Shown here: positions 9,215-19,838 of the stretch, piece by piece | Position numbering within the stretch: position 1 is the stretch's first letter | Layout: every line of letters begins with the position of its first letter | From: Rhodocollybia butyracea | Lineage: Eukaryota; Basidiomycota; Agaricomycetes; Agaricales; Omphalotaceae | Length of the DNA: 39,641 bases | Direction of reading: 5' to 3' | NCBI GenBank assembly: GCA_015501585.1 | Contig: JADNRY010000543.1 | Coordinates: forward strand, 1-39,641 | Notes under the pieces: generated by a model | Databases searched by the model: none | The model's input: the letters and a program-made list of their open reading frames with translations, nothing else | What the model was told of the DNA's origin: nothing | Translations under genes and position numbers: made by a program

Positions 9215-9496
9215 GTCAGAAAGTCCCAAGGGAAATCCCATAGGGTTGGGACTTCCCATGAGGTTGGGAATTCCCATTCATCCTACTAGAAAAGCTCGGT
9301 ATTGCATATGTCTATAGTAATGAATAATTGATGAACAGCTATTGAGTGACACTGACCATAGGTTGGGACTTCCCATGGGGTTGGGCATTCCCATGGGATG
9401 GGACTTCCCATGGGATGGGACTTCCCATGGGATGGGACTTCCCATGGGGTTGGGAATTCCCATAGGATGGGACTTCCCATGGGGCTGGGAATTCCC
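9215..9496. repeat. Palindromic GGGACTTCCCATGGGATG tandem repeats
   Basis: Runs of GGGACTTCCCAT, GGGAATTCCCA and the ATGGG spacer repeat through the left arm, with the mirrored set at about 10650-10800. Each unit can form its own small hairpin (TGGGA..TCCCA). The number of units differs between arms, and this is the main length difference together with the insert at about 9270-9355. Open frames across it (Met-Gly-Ser-Pro repeats) are artefacts. Confidence 0.8.
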
Positions 9497-9651
9497 AGTG
9501 TGACTTTTGTCACACCAAAATTTTCTTCATTTAGCTATTTTTAAAATTACCATATTTGGAAATTTTTAAATTACTATAAATGGATTTATGTTTTCTTATA
9601 GAGTTAGACACTTTTGAAAAATTACTATATTAAGCAATTTTATTTCAATAG

Positions 9652-9835
9652 GGTCAAAGCTGTTTTTATTTCTTAATTGGGAAATGACAACTTTTGCAAT
9701 GGATGAGGCCAAAGCTGTTTTCATTGCCTAATTGAGAAGTGACAAATTTGCAGTGGATGAGGTCAAAGCTGTTTCTCATTACTCATTTGCAAAATGACAA
9801 ATCTTTGGCAGTGGATGAGGCCAAAGCTGTTTTCA
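9652..9835. repeat. Four ~55-bp tandem units with GGYCAAAGCTGT
   Basis: GGYCAAAGCTGT begins units at 9652, 9707, 9761 and 9819. Each is followed by TTTTATT/CATT, a CYTAATT box and a GAAATGACAA box. Three of the four are mirrored in the right arm (about 10370-10495). The same box occurs once more in the spacer (10031) and in the other hAT-like element (6076, 7399, 7731). Confidence 0.78.
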
Positions 9836-10868
9836 CAACCTAATTTGAAAATGACCAAACTGAACACAAAAACTGTTTGTACTCTTTCCATGAGGACAAC
9901 ATGTAGTAGACATCCAGATCTCTTCACTATACATAGGATAGGTTGCTCATCCAAAATGAAGCCTATCCTGTGGTGGGAAGGGGTTGGATTGCAGAATAGT
10001 TTTTGGATGACCTTTGATTTTAGTGGATGAGGCCAAAGCTGTATGTCCATAAAAGGAAATCAATGAAAGGTGTTGAGTCTAAAGATTGCTTGATATAACA
10101 TGCAGATTGGCATGGATAAGGCTGATCCTTTTCATCCCTTGATGCCCTTATATGTTCTCTACCCTTTCTGGTTCTCAGATATATTTAGATGGCCCTTGGG
10201 AGATCAGTCTTTATTGATTTTTAAACTTTCCCATCAAAAACCTCCATTTTTTCGAAATTAGAGGATAAGTATCATAGTATCCAGGGCAGACTGGCCCTCA
10301 GGCTTCTAGGATAATGTACCCTGGTATGATAGGTACACTGCCAAAGATTTGTCATTTTGCAAATGAGTAATGAGAAACAGCTTTGACCTCATCCACTGCA
10401 AATTTGTCACTTCTCAATTAGGCAATGAAAACAGCTTTGGCCTCATCCATTGCAAAAGTTGTCATTTCCCAATTAAGAAATAAAAACAGCTTTGACCCTA
10501 TTGAAATAAAATTGCTTAATATAGTAATTTTTCAAAAGTGTCTAACTCTATAAGAAAACATAAATCCATTTATAGTAATTTAAAAATTTCCAAATATGGT
10601 AATTTTAAAAATAGCTAAATGAAGAAAATTTTGGTGTGACAAAAGTCACACTGGGAATTCCCAGCCCCATGGGAAGTCCCATAGGATGGGACTTCCCCAA
10701 CCCTATGGGACTTCCCAACCCCATGGGAAGTCCCAACCTCTGGGAAGTCCCAACCTCATGGGAATTCCCAACCCTATGGGATTACCCTTGGGACTTTCTG
10801 ACTTGTTAGTCTGGGAAATGGCACAAAAGTGCTGACTAATTTGTCCTGGAGCCAGGTTGCCTGACGTG

Positions 10869-11467
10869 ACTAAACCACAGGATACTCCCAGCTCTTAAGT
10901 TCTCTCCAAAAGAAATCCTACTCGGCAATGGGGGTGAACACAAAATGGACAGGTCTTGATGAAGCGGCATCAGTTACCAAGGAAAAGGATGTTTTGATGC
11001 ACATGTTGTATGCTAAGCAGCAGAGGTTGGATGGGTATGAAGAAGCGGTGGTACATGCGCAGAAACATAAGTCATTGTTTGACAAGAAGGTCTTGGAGAG
11101 CAGGGAGGGCAAAGTGGAATTTTGAGAAGGGGATTTGGTTCAATATTGGTTCAACCAGATGGACAACACTCACTCAACAAAGGTTAAGTTAGCGGTGCGA
11201 TGGTCACCGCCAGTTTGGGTTGCAAAACAGCTGGAAAATACATATGAGTTAGTTTGGAGGAATGGAACAAGGGTAGACAGCGGACCTTTCCATGTGTGTC
11301 ATGTGAATGGCTTTAGAGCTAGCCCGGGTACAAAGTTGTGGGATGAACAAGCCGAAGTTGAGAGGTCAAGGGACTCAAAGGAGAAAGGGCGGTGCGAGGC
11401 GGAATCAGAGGATAACAAGTTGGCGAAAGTAGGGTCTGTGGACATCGCGGACAATGTTTGTTCTTAG
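10869..11467 (+). pseudogene. Ty3/gypsy integrase C-terminal part, right of foldback insertion
   Basis: Directly after the duplicated octamer the sequence encodes RILPALKFSPKEILLG, the conserved block C-terminal to the integrase core. Next come VNTKWTGLDEAASVTKEKDVLMHM, a FDKKVLESREG segment, EEGDLVQYWFNQMDNTHSTK, KLAVRWSPPVWVAKQLENTYEL and GPFHVCHVNGFRASPGTKLW, the usual C-terminal DNA-binding tail. Frames change near 10930 and 11125. A stop at 11465-11467 ends the tail, followed by no clear LTR. Taking away the 1.7-kb insertion and one octamer would leave the codons on both sides in one frame, so the element entered a recognisable integrase gene. Confidence 0.82.
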
Positions 11468-12125
11468 ATGGGGGCACATGTAGTAGGGGATTCCGGCAAG
11501 AGGAGATGCTCAGGGCTGGTGTTTGGCCATGTTTGGCAGGAGTACTAGATAGTTCACATGTTGTTATCTACAGTTTCCAATTGATCTATGACATATCTGC
11601 TGTATCATATCTGAGATCTCGGCACTGCTGCTCCAACAGGCCCCAACTTCTCTCAAGAAAGCCAGAAGACAAGTCGATTCTCCATTTGAGTGGGGTGTTT
11701 ACTCATTATCCACAGATTGAAGATGTGATTCCATGTTTCAAAAATCATGAAGGGCATTGGGGAGCTGATACTCTGCTAAGAGAACAGCTCAAGAGTGTGA
11801 AAGATACTCGGAATAAGGCTGAGGCACATGCAAAGAGCAAAGGAAAAGGATCTAGAATCGTAGTGGTTGTCACATGTGTGTGAGAAATGGGGCTGATTTA
11901 ATTGTAGTGGCTGCATGTGTGTGAGAGATGGGGCTGATTTAATTTGTTTGAACATCCAGATGATAGTGAACACTGTTTATTGTTTTGTTGTCATTTTTCC
12001 ACAGTGTCAAATTAATTAGCACCGAAAATACAACAGAGAAGTGTCAGTAGTATCAAAAAATGACAGCGTGCGTCAATCATCCAATCTAATTCTTGTTTCT
12101 GTTTTTTTATTGTTTTGTTTTTTCA
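11468..12125. other. No recognised gene; 41-bp tandem duplication
   Basis: A plus-strand open frame covers 11458-11883 (about 140 codons) and has a charged, possibly helical end (REQLKSVKDTRNKAEAHAKSKGKG), but I recognise no domain and cannot tell it from chance. At about 11865-11943 a 41-bp unit containing CATGTGTGTGAGARATGGGGCTGATTTAATT is duplicated. Confidence 0.45.
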
Positions 12126-12694
12126 GATGACCTGGTTGTTGCAAATAAAAGGAGATTTGAGTTAGTGAAGCACACATCTTGTCTTGCAGCTGGCTGCGAT
12201 TTTCACGCTCGTTTAACACGACTTTCAGTTCACTTACTACAATGCCCAGAACAAGACGCTCACTCAGCAATGTATGATTTTCATAAATCATTTGGTTTAC
12301 CAACCATACTGATTTAGTTTTTTAGGTCAAGTCAAATTTTACAATCAGAGGATATCGGGTGTCAACCTCAAACATCATCAAATCTCTCAATGTTGTTACA
12401 TTGTCTTCCCATCCACTGAGTAGGCACGACATCCCTTGTCTCCCATTGGTGGAACAAGGACTAGAGGGTTGGCCATCTCCACAATCCTTTGTCCACAATT
12501 GTGATGTCAAATACCGAAGGGAACGATACCAAATTTTCTTTCAACGACACCTCTACCCACCATTCAAGCCAACACTTCAGATTCATGGAACCCTCATCAT
12601 ACTGAGGGTTGGTAAAAAGAACTCGAGCAATGTTGTTAATCCCCGGACTGGAGATAGCAGGAAGGTACCTCGCATTGCTCAACAGTCAGTCTAT
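12126..12694 (+). CDS. Possible exons of an unrecognised gene
   Basis: The first exon would follow a good acceptor (TTTTTTCAG at about 12125) and run with an open frame DDLVVANKRRFELVKHTSCLAAGC.. to about 12317. A second open stretch after TTTTTTAG at 12326 reads VKSNFTIRGYRVSTSNIIKSLNVV.., and includes RRERYQIFFQRHLYPPFKPTLQIHGTLIILRVGKKNSSNVVN, ending at a TAA at 12695. The second part is the better candidate, with ordinary amino-acid composition and a hydrophobic strand-like segment. No known family was recognised. There is no convincing start codon, so this is probably a fragment. Confidence 0.35.
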
Positions 12695-12998
12695 TAAGCT
12701 TCTCCCTGATTGTGTGGCTGATATTCATTCTAGTTTTGCTCCATATCTGATGGAGTTCTAGGAATTTGGACAACCGCCTGCGTCTTTGATTGAATTGTGA
12801 TGTTGTATATAGTCAAAGTACATGTTAATTTAGATAACTAGTTTTAAATGTCCAATTGTCTTTTTGTTTTCCTAGTCTAAATACTGAGTCTTTTTACAAA
12901 CCTCCCTATATTCTATCCTCGAAGCCTGGTGCTTAACATCTATTTGCCTTTTTTCCTCTTAATTACCATCTGTCCTTTACTTACTTTACTATGACCAC

Positions 12999-13087
12999 TC
13001 TACACCCACTTTCTGAAGAGCCAACTGTCCTACACTACTTACTTTACACCCGCTTTCTGATGGGCCAGCTGTACCTACAACTACTTC
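12999..13087. repeat. 44-bp tandem duplication
   Basis: A unit beginning TACACCCRCTTTCTGA, containing a GCCARCTGT box and ending CTACTTACT or similar, occurs at about 13001 and again at about 13045 with scattered substitutions. The surrounding 12,700-13,200 holds no gene that I can support. Confidence 0.6.
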
Positions 13088-13209
13088 CATACCTTCCTCT
13101 GAGACTCGTTGAAGTAAGAGATATTGGTCCAAGTGAGGACCGGTGGGGGATATCCAGTCAGGATCTACGAAAGAGTAAGTGTAAAAGAAAACAGATAGAC
13201 TTAGCTATC

Positions 13210-14117
13210 TGTTAGTGTTTATAGTAAAGCTCTTCCGCCTTCGCTAGCGGTTCCGTATCACATGTATGGAAAGATACCAGAAGAAAAGATGATCCCATTC
13301 TGTACATACAAGTAATTATACAGGCTGCCACGCGTGCTCCTGCGTCGCCTGACTCTGTACATGTGATGTAAGATAGGATAAAGTGTTTAGAAAGAAAATA
13401 GTCCGACAGAATTTGAATACCTTCGAATAAGCGACTCTAAGGCTCTGCTGCACAGCGCGGGTGACACACTTGACTAATAACCAGATCTCCCGCCTATGAC
13501 CATCAGCGGGGACAGGAGAGGTTGCCAGCCTCAACGTCGCGATCCAGGTGTGTACCGACAACCGCCGCATCCACCGTCGGGACGCGAGACTCGTCAGATG
13601 CGGGAAGGAATAATGATCAAGCAAATGAAATCAACGGAAAAAGAATAGTAAAACATACAATACACCGAGATATAACCGAACCGCTAAAACTGCTACGCCT
13701 CTTCCGTGACCAAACTAATCCATGGAATTGATAACGAATGTACTGGGGCTGCCGTAGAAATGTTCTGGTTTCTTGAATAATGCAGTAGGCGTCCAGGGTA
13801 AGAGGAGATCAAGGAGACAACAATTTGAATTATCGTGTATCAATGATGTCGATCGCCGTAATCACCGAGCCTTATTTGAGTTGTTGGTAGCGTTGTGTCG
13901 TCGTGTCCAGATTATGAGAGAAGGAAAGAGAAAAGAGAGAATATGGAGGTGAGAGTAAGAAAGGAAGAGAGGGAACGTGTGAAAGGAACTGAAACGAATT
14001 GATAGAGTTTTCGATGTGTAAAGCGATTTGTAATATATATGTATGTAAGTATAATGTACTGGTAAACGGCGTATAAGGATGTGTAGCTACCGACGGGGCA
14101 GCTACCACTTCCACAGA
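13210..14117 (-). repeat. 3' LTR region of the 14-17.7 kb gypsy element, limits uncertain
   Basis: After the last open frame of the gypsy (14128), the minus strand has a purine-rich GATTCCGGGGTCGGAATC tract, then TGTGGAAGTGG (from 14117), which could start an LTR. Further on come a TATA-like TACATATATATT (about 14045-14030) and a long C/T-rich stretch (about 13985-13905), typical of an LTR promoter. Possible ends are TACA near 13738 (a 380-bp LTR) or AACA at 13210 (a 0.9-kb LTR). The other LTR is outside or lost, so termini and target duplication cannot be checked. An open frame on the minus strand at 13316-13624 is unrecognised. Confidence 0.4.
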
Positions 14118-14127
14118 GGGGGGTACT

Positions 14128-15027
14128 TTAGATTCCGACCCCGGAATCCCTCGAAGAATCAATAGAAGAGACAGAAGAAGAAGGAGAGTTGTGAAGAATC
14201 TCGAAAAGAGTAGTAGTATCTTTGATAGAAAAATGTGAAAGATGAGAAAAGTAAGGGATAGAATTGTAATGTTCAAGAACAGCGGATGCGCGCACAAACG
14301 AATCCAAATGCCACATACCAAATGTTTGACAGACTTTGTTTACAAGCCGCTCCGGCGTGAAGAGAGGCCAGTTGATATCCTTGCTTTGTGGAAGCATTAT
14401 CATAGCCTTCCACTCGAAATCCGTTGCATCTTGGCAGACTTCCTTGTTGCCCTTAAGGAGTTTACCATCCATGGTGACAACAAACTGCGAGACCATGTCC
14501 AGAAACCATTCTCAAGTCATCGGACCATACCTCAATCCATCTGCCCCAACTTCGGATACATATCGATCGGGAACTATGCTGGATCGCGCTCCAGCTACAA
14601 CTTCAGTCCAGCGTAATTGGGTGTCTCTAGCATATACGATGTGCACTGTACGCATCTCTGGATTTTGGTAGACCCAACGAAGGCCTAGGTCGATTGGATA
14701 CGAGGTTGAGAGTCCAATCGGGTCCACAAACGCATCGAGAACAGGATGGCTTTGATTCATTGAGCGAATGATGAAGGGCTGGTCCTGAATCGACTCGATC
14801 TGGTATTCAGACCACAGGTGGAATCCTTGTTTGTCAGGAGTGTTGGATCGTTGTACGGCTCGGCCAATTCTGGGTATAGTCCCTGTAGGCGGAATAGAAA
14901 AAAGGGAGACAGTAGGAGAAGGCATAGATAGAGAGATGTATATATGAACCAAAGGGAAAGAGTAGGATCGAAGTGATGAAAGGAAATAGAATATATATGT
15001 ACAGTACATGGATAAAGAAATAGGCAT
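14128..15027 (-). pseudogene. Extra open frame downstream of gypsy pol, one internal TGA
   Basis: A frame of about 300 codons runs from 15027 to 14128, interrupted once by TGA at 14512-14514 where reading continues as EWFLDMVSQFVVTMDGK. The well-behaved part starts near TGTIPRIGRAVQRSNTPDKQG and includes LGLRWVYQNPEMRTVHIVYARD and WPLFTPERLVNKVCQTFGMWH. The first 40 residues are low-complexity and hydrophobic and are probably not translated: an acceptor CCGCCTACAG lies at about 14888, and joining the pol frame from about 15130 would be in phase. It is the third frame in the env position, but I see no signal peptide, fusion peptide or terminal membrane helix, and recognise no family. Confidence 0.55.
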
Positions 15028-15093
15028 AGAAAAAGGAAAAATCGAAACAGATGATCACTCAGCTACAACCCAATCCGCATGTGGATGCATATC

Positions 15094-17640
15094 CTATTGG
15101 AAAAACATTTTTACCCGTGCCTGTGTACGGTCCAGGCGGAACGACGGGAGCTCATACTGTACAGAGCCAATCTGTTGCCGAGGTTGCGGTATCTTGGCGC
15201 GTAAGGTCTGGTGAGTAGGTCTATAGTAGAACAAGCGCAAACGTTGGATGTTAATATGACCCGGAAGAATAGCACCACTTAGCTCCTTGAGCACAAACGC
15301 ATCGTTAGGGCGTTTTTCGTGAATAATGTACGGGCCAGAATATGTCCAGAGTCCTTTACCACCTTTGATCTCGTCGATGGCGGATTCTCGCAACCAGACA
15401 TCCATACCCTCTTCATAATCATGGAAATCCCACTGGAATCCAACACGTTTGGATAAGTCTTCCATAGCTCAGCGTCGAGACTCTGCTAGTTTCTTGTTAG
15501 CTTCGCGTAGCTTTTTGTCTCTTCATGATAGCTGTAATGCATGTATAGCAATTAATTCTTCATGGGTATGGACCGTATGCCAGTCCAGTGTCTGCCAAGT
15601 AATCTCTGTTAGATCAAAAGAGAAAACCGGATGCGTACCGTATAACAGATAGTATGGTGAGTAGCCAGTAGCTCGAGAGACTGTCACCCGCATCGCAAAT
15701 AGAACAGCGTGGAGATATTTAGGCCAGTTTCCTTTGGCATCACCTGTACATTTGAACAAAGAGTCCACCAGTGGCTGATGAGCACGCTCCACAGGTGCAT
15801 TTCCCTGTGGATGATAAGGCGTCGAGAAAATCACTGTACAGCGATATTGTGTCTCGAGGAGGTGAGTAACTTCTTTCTGGAACTCTGGACCACCATCAAA
15901 AGTGAAAAATGGAACGCACGCGAATCGACAAATAATCTCTTCATAAATGAATTTTGCTACTGGCGCTGCACCACCACCGGACACTGCACGAGCCTCCGGC
16001 CATAACATTGTTGGTTCAATGGCTTGAATAATTCGATCTACACCTCCGACTCCATTGGGCATTTTGATAGAGTCTAAATTGAAATGTCGCAGTAATGGCG
16101 CTTGCCAGGATTCATTGTAAGGAATTTTAGGATTAGACTTAACTGATTTCTGGCACTCGATACATGAGCGGACGAAATAGGTAATATCGTCATACATGTT
16201 GGGCCAATAGAACCGCTCTACCAGCTGCTTGTAGACTGCATCGCGGCCTTGATGTCCTATTTCACTGTGCGCAGTTGCCATGAGATCCATTCGCTTTGCC
16301 GAGTCTTCAACTACTAGCTGGGGAAGTCGATCCGACTTGGCTTTTGGAGCCAACCACAAGCGTCCGCCTTGGAGGAAAAATCTCTGTGACTTCTTCTTGA
16401 AGCGTAAGCGTTCCTTTGGAGTCTGTAGGCGTTCTGGATATAATCCGGTAGTGAAGAAGTATCGAAGTTCGTTCCAGAAAGACTTATCTTCACTATCAGT
16501 TACACGATGCTGGTGTCCCGTTTTCTCCAAATCTAATGGTGCAAGAGGAAGTGTCTCAGTAGGGGATACTTGTGCGATATACTCCAATAAAACCATCTCA
16601 TCGCCGAGCAGAAATTCTGTGCTGCATGAAACTGGATTTCTGCGATGATAAAACTCCGGGAGTCTTCTAGAGGGATTTGCCTCAGTACAGCGGCTAGCCG
16701 TAGCTGCAAAGAGTGATCCTTCATCCATCGGATGCACAGGGGTAAGCGGAATTGCACTAGAAAAATCAGGTAGCTCAGATGAAATTACGGAATCAACTAC
16801 CAAGGGGATGGATGCATTTGTTTCGTTCCAAAATTCAATGAACGGATTTGAGTAGTGGATGTAGAGCTCGTTCCACATGAATCTAGTGAGTACCGTATCA
16901 TTGTAAGCATCGAGAAACTCATCTGTATCCGTATCATCATATGGCTGGTCCTTGGGTGAAGGTTTGCGGCGTGAAAGGCCATCTTTGAGTTTGAAGGCAG
17001 ATGCGGGTACGTGTTTGGTCTCAAAGTCAAATAGCTTGATCCATGAGATCCATCGAAGGATGGGAGCATTAGGAACATCATCTGTAGAGCGAATCATTTC
17101 CTTAACGGATGCGGCATCATGTTCTAAACGAAAATGCACTCCCCAGACGCGATGGCGCAACTCCTTGAGTGCACGAAAAATTCCATAGACTTCCGTTTTG
17201 GGTTGACCATAATTTTGCTCCCTCGCGTTGAATGTACAGGAGCCGTATAGCGATATCCGTTTCTGAAGTTCTTGAATTTGATACATCGCCCATCCAGCAC
17301 CCATCCATGCAGAGTCAACACCTACAATCACTAGGCCTTCATCAGATTCTCATGCAAAATGGGAAATTAACTTAGCTAGCTGATAGTCAATCCTAGTGAG
17401 TACTGGGATGCGTGTAATTTTGTGCTTGAGTAACTCGAAAGCTTCCAACGCTTCTGTAGTCATTTCAAAAGGGGCTTCCAAGTCTCGTAATAAAGTAGTA
17501 AGAGGCTTAGCTATGAGTGCATAACCTTTAATCCACCGTCGAGCTCCTCCAGCAGTGCCTAGAAAACCCCGTACATCAGAAACATCTTCTGGTACGGGCC
17601 AGTCCAACACGCGCTGCACGACACTCGGTTCGGTCGGCAA
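15094..17640 (-). pseudogene. Ty3/gypsy pol: end of RT, RNase H, integrase; three in-frame TGA
   Basis: One minus-strand frame runs the whole length and is closed only by TGA at 17350-17352, 15523-15525 and 15469-15471. From the N-terminus: the RT thumb (VRGFLGTAGGARRWIKGYALIAKPLTTLL), the RNase H domain (VGVDSAWMGAGW, then RLEHDAASVKEMI and VPASAFKLKDGLSR), the HHCC zinc finger (HSEIGH with CIECQ, about 16260-16150), the integrase core (LDSIKMPNG, TFDGGPEF and PVERAHQPL carry the D, D, E residues), then WTYSGPYIIHEKRPNDAFVLKEL and a RLRLFYYRP tail. The frame starts near 17640 without the RT palm, gag or protease, so it is 5'-truncated. Each TGA fits a former CGA. Confidence 0.9.
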
Positions 17641-17830
17641 GAAGAGAATTAGAGAGTCAGGTGCAATGGCTATCAGATCAGAAAACTTGTTTGGATGCTC
17701 TTCTTCAAAAAATTTTTGTTGACATGCAAGCTCTGATCAAGGAAAAAGTGACAAACTCGCAACCAGCCTAGTATGTACATTGTACAGACATTGAACTGAG
17801 CAAGCTGAACACAAACTTATTTTTAATAGT
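17641..17830. other. Truncation point of gypsy pol
   Basis: The pol frame stays open for a few dozen codons to the right of 17640 (EEEHPNKFSDLIAIAPDSL on the minus strand), but this no longer resembles RT. The element therefore breaks near 17640-17650, and the next gene begins just beyond. Confidence 0.45.
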
Positions 17831-17841
17831 TGCAGGAAAGC

Positions 17842-18829
17842 ACCACTCTCTGAAATACCATCGAGTCATTGGTGAGTTGTTAGAAGTTCATTGTATACCC
17901 ACATCATTGATTCTGGAATCAAGCACGACGAGCTGGATTCTGTCAATGTAGATCAAGGTCTCAAAGCAGTTTGTCATTCATGCATGTATCGGCCTCTCAA
18001 AACTTATATACTTTATAGGAAACCGACACGAAAGAGCTGGAGAAACACATCAGTCCCAGCATTATTCGCAAATCTCTCACTTACATCCTCATAGCGTCTG
18101 GAACATGAGATAGCTATTCGAGAACTTGTCTGTTATCCATAACTTTATATTATGTTGAAGGTGATTGCAACCACTTAGACTTCAAAAAAACAACCAACAG
18201 CTCCACCAATTGGTCAGTCACAAAAACATTCCTGTTTCATTGCTTGGTTTTCATCTGGTTCCAACAGTATCAGGAGAAGGAGGCAGCAGTTCGAGAGAAG
18301 GAAGCGGCCGCAAAGGAAAAGGAAATAGCTATTCAAGAGAATCTGGAACAGGCAGTAGCCGTTCAGGAGAAGGAGGCGACTTTCCAGGAGTGGGTAAGTA
18401 TTGTATCCCCTCGACAATATCAGATCTCATGGCTTTGTTTAGGCCGCTACAGCCATGAAGCAGATTGAGCAAGTGGTAAGCTCTGATGTGTCTTCTTGCC
18501 ACGCCATGTCTTGCTTACACAAATATATATAAATAGACCCAAGCCAAGGATGCGGCAGAAGAAGAGCTGATCAGTCGTATCGGTGAAAAACAAATCCTAT
18601 ATCTTACCGCCGTATTTCAGCGTACGAGGCTAGGAGCATCTCAGGTTAGTGCCATATATACTCATTTTTTACCATAACTAATTTCTTTCAGTCGGAATTG
18701 AACAAGCTGATTAGTTTCGGTGACGTATCGTGTAATCTGTCTATTAGTTACATTCAAAAATCATCAGACAAACGAAGCAACTGTTCAAGCGATGATACGC
18801 CCCAGACTAATTTGGACTTGAAATACTAG
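17842..18829 (+). CDS. Spliced coiled-coil protein gene, unknown function
   Basis: The last four exons are clear: 18268-18393, 18443-18475, 18537-18644 and 18692-18829, joined by GT..AG introns of 49, 61 and 47 bp, all in phase 0, ending at TAG. An earlier exon ends at 18212 (intron 18213-18267), giving QKNNQQLHQL joined to YQEKEAAVREKEAAAKEKEIAIQENLEQAVAVQEKEATF. This is a long charged coiled coil, followed by ATAMKQIEQVTQAKDAAEEELISRI and a mixed C-terminus. Further upstream, likely exons include ETDTKELEKHISPSIIRK (about 18019-18072) after TTTATAG and a piece from about 17842, but their joins and the start codon are uncertain. No family is recognised. Unlike its neighbours, the visible 3' part has no stops or frameshifts. 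Confidence 0.6.
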
Positions 18830-19838
18830 ATTCAGTATCACTGATTAGGTCAAATCAGCTGCAGTACATTGTATTCTAAGGTCATTCAACTGAATCAAGC
18901 ACAGTTGCTAACTGAGGATGATTACCCCTGGAGTCTCGTCAGCTCACACAGTTGCATATATTCACACCTTTGAATATTAAAACCCATTCTTTGTGTTAGA
19001 TTGACATTGGAATTCAGATTAAAGCTTGTCGTACCTGTTTAGTACAATCTGTACTATTCCAAAACCAAATTATAGCATAGTGCAGCCACTGTTTCGAGTG
19101 TGCTGCCAATCAGACAAGATACCGTAAATACCTGCGGCATTGTGGCACCAATGTTTTGAGTGTGCCACTAATGATGATAGACGCCGTTGAGGCATTGTGG
19201 CGGCTCCGTGTGGCACAATATAGTGCCACTAGTGAAACCCAAGTCTGCACACCCGGAACATTTGATTTTATTACATGATAAAGCATGAAAACATGCCGAA
19301 GAAGTGTTTAATTACACTGTACATGTATAAAAGAGATGAGAAGCACTCGAAGAAGGCAAGCACCCACCTCCCCAGGTTATACCACTCATTGCCAGAGTAG
19401 TGTAAAGGGATTGCTTCGGCACCTAGCAGAGAACTTGTATTTATATTGCAAGAATAGCAGAGCAGAAACAGAATAGTATTTGAAAGATTGTACTTGTAAC
19501 AACTAAAGAAAGTAAAGTTATTGGTGCAGCTCAAGTAAAGTTATTCAGTTCAGCATAGTAAAGTTATTCAGCAGAAAGTAAAGTTATTGCACCCAAGTTC
19601 AGTGGAACTTAAACAGATAAGACCTATCCCTTGTATTCTAAACCCCTAAAAAGCATTTGTACTTTGAATTTTATATCTTTTCGTGTACCCTCCGAACTTG
19701 TGTTTGATTTTGAGTGTGTGTGTTGGTGTGTGTTTGGACTTGTTCTTACACCACTTTCATGTGCAGCCCTGAGTCAGCATATCAGCGATGGTAAGTTCCC
19801 TAGCCAAATTTGTCCTTCAAGCCTCAATAGGTTATTAG
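18830..19838. other. Intergenic region with AGTAAAGTTATT repeats and a possible promoter
   Basis: No gene is seen. GTGGCAC/GTGCCAC motifs recur between 19085 and 19230 and can pair. A TATA-like GTATAAAAGAG lies at about 19325, followed by A/G-rich sequence. At 19507-19592 the box AGTAAAGTTATT occurs four times with spacers of 12-20 bp. The features could be part of an LTR, but I could not define ends. Confidence 0.4.

Larger units (their letters stand above)
9149..10868. mobile_element. hAT-like foldback element inserted in gypsy integrase
   Basis: The ends CACTTCAGGCAACCTGG (9149-9165) and its inverse ending CACGTC (10868 inwards) are flanked by identical octamers ACTAAACC at 9141-9148 and 10869-10876. 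The arms are very long: 9149-9812 and 10328-10868 are nearly exact reverse complements apart from about 120 extra bases in the left arm near 9270-9380. The central spacer is only about 515 bp (9813-10327) and has no transposase. The arms contain two tandem families, a GGGAAGTCCCA-type palindromic repeat and a 55-bp unit with GGCCAAAGCTGT. Eight-bp duplications fit hAT; the foldback shape suggests a non-autonomous derivative. Confidence 0.82.

Noticed and set aside
9278..9513. Met-Gly-Ser-Pro repeat peptides on the minus strand
   Set aside because: They are translations of the GGGAAGTCCCATGGG tandem palindromes and are mirrored on the other arm; there is no sign of coding use.
14128..15027. 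Envelope gene of an errantivirus-like element
   Set aside because: The position fits, but there is no signal peptide before a Cys-rich ectodomain, no furin-like site and no terminal membrane helix; the hydrophobic start looks intronic.
18165..18458. Ser/Gly-rich frame overlapping the coiled-coil exon
   Set aside because: The alternative frame (SGEGGSSSREGSGRK) comes from the same GAG-rich codons, reads through a good intron donor and does not join to later exons, whereas the coiled-coil frame joins three downstream exons in phase.
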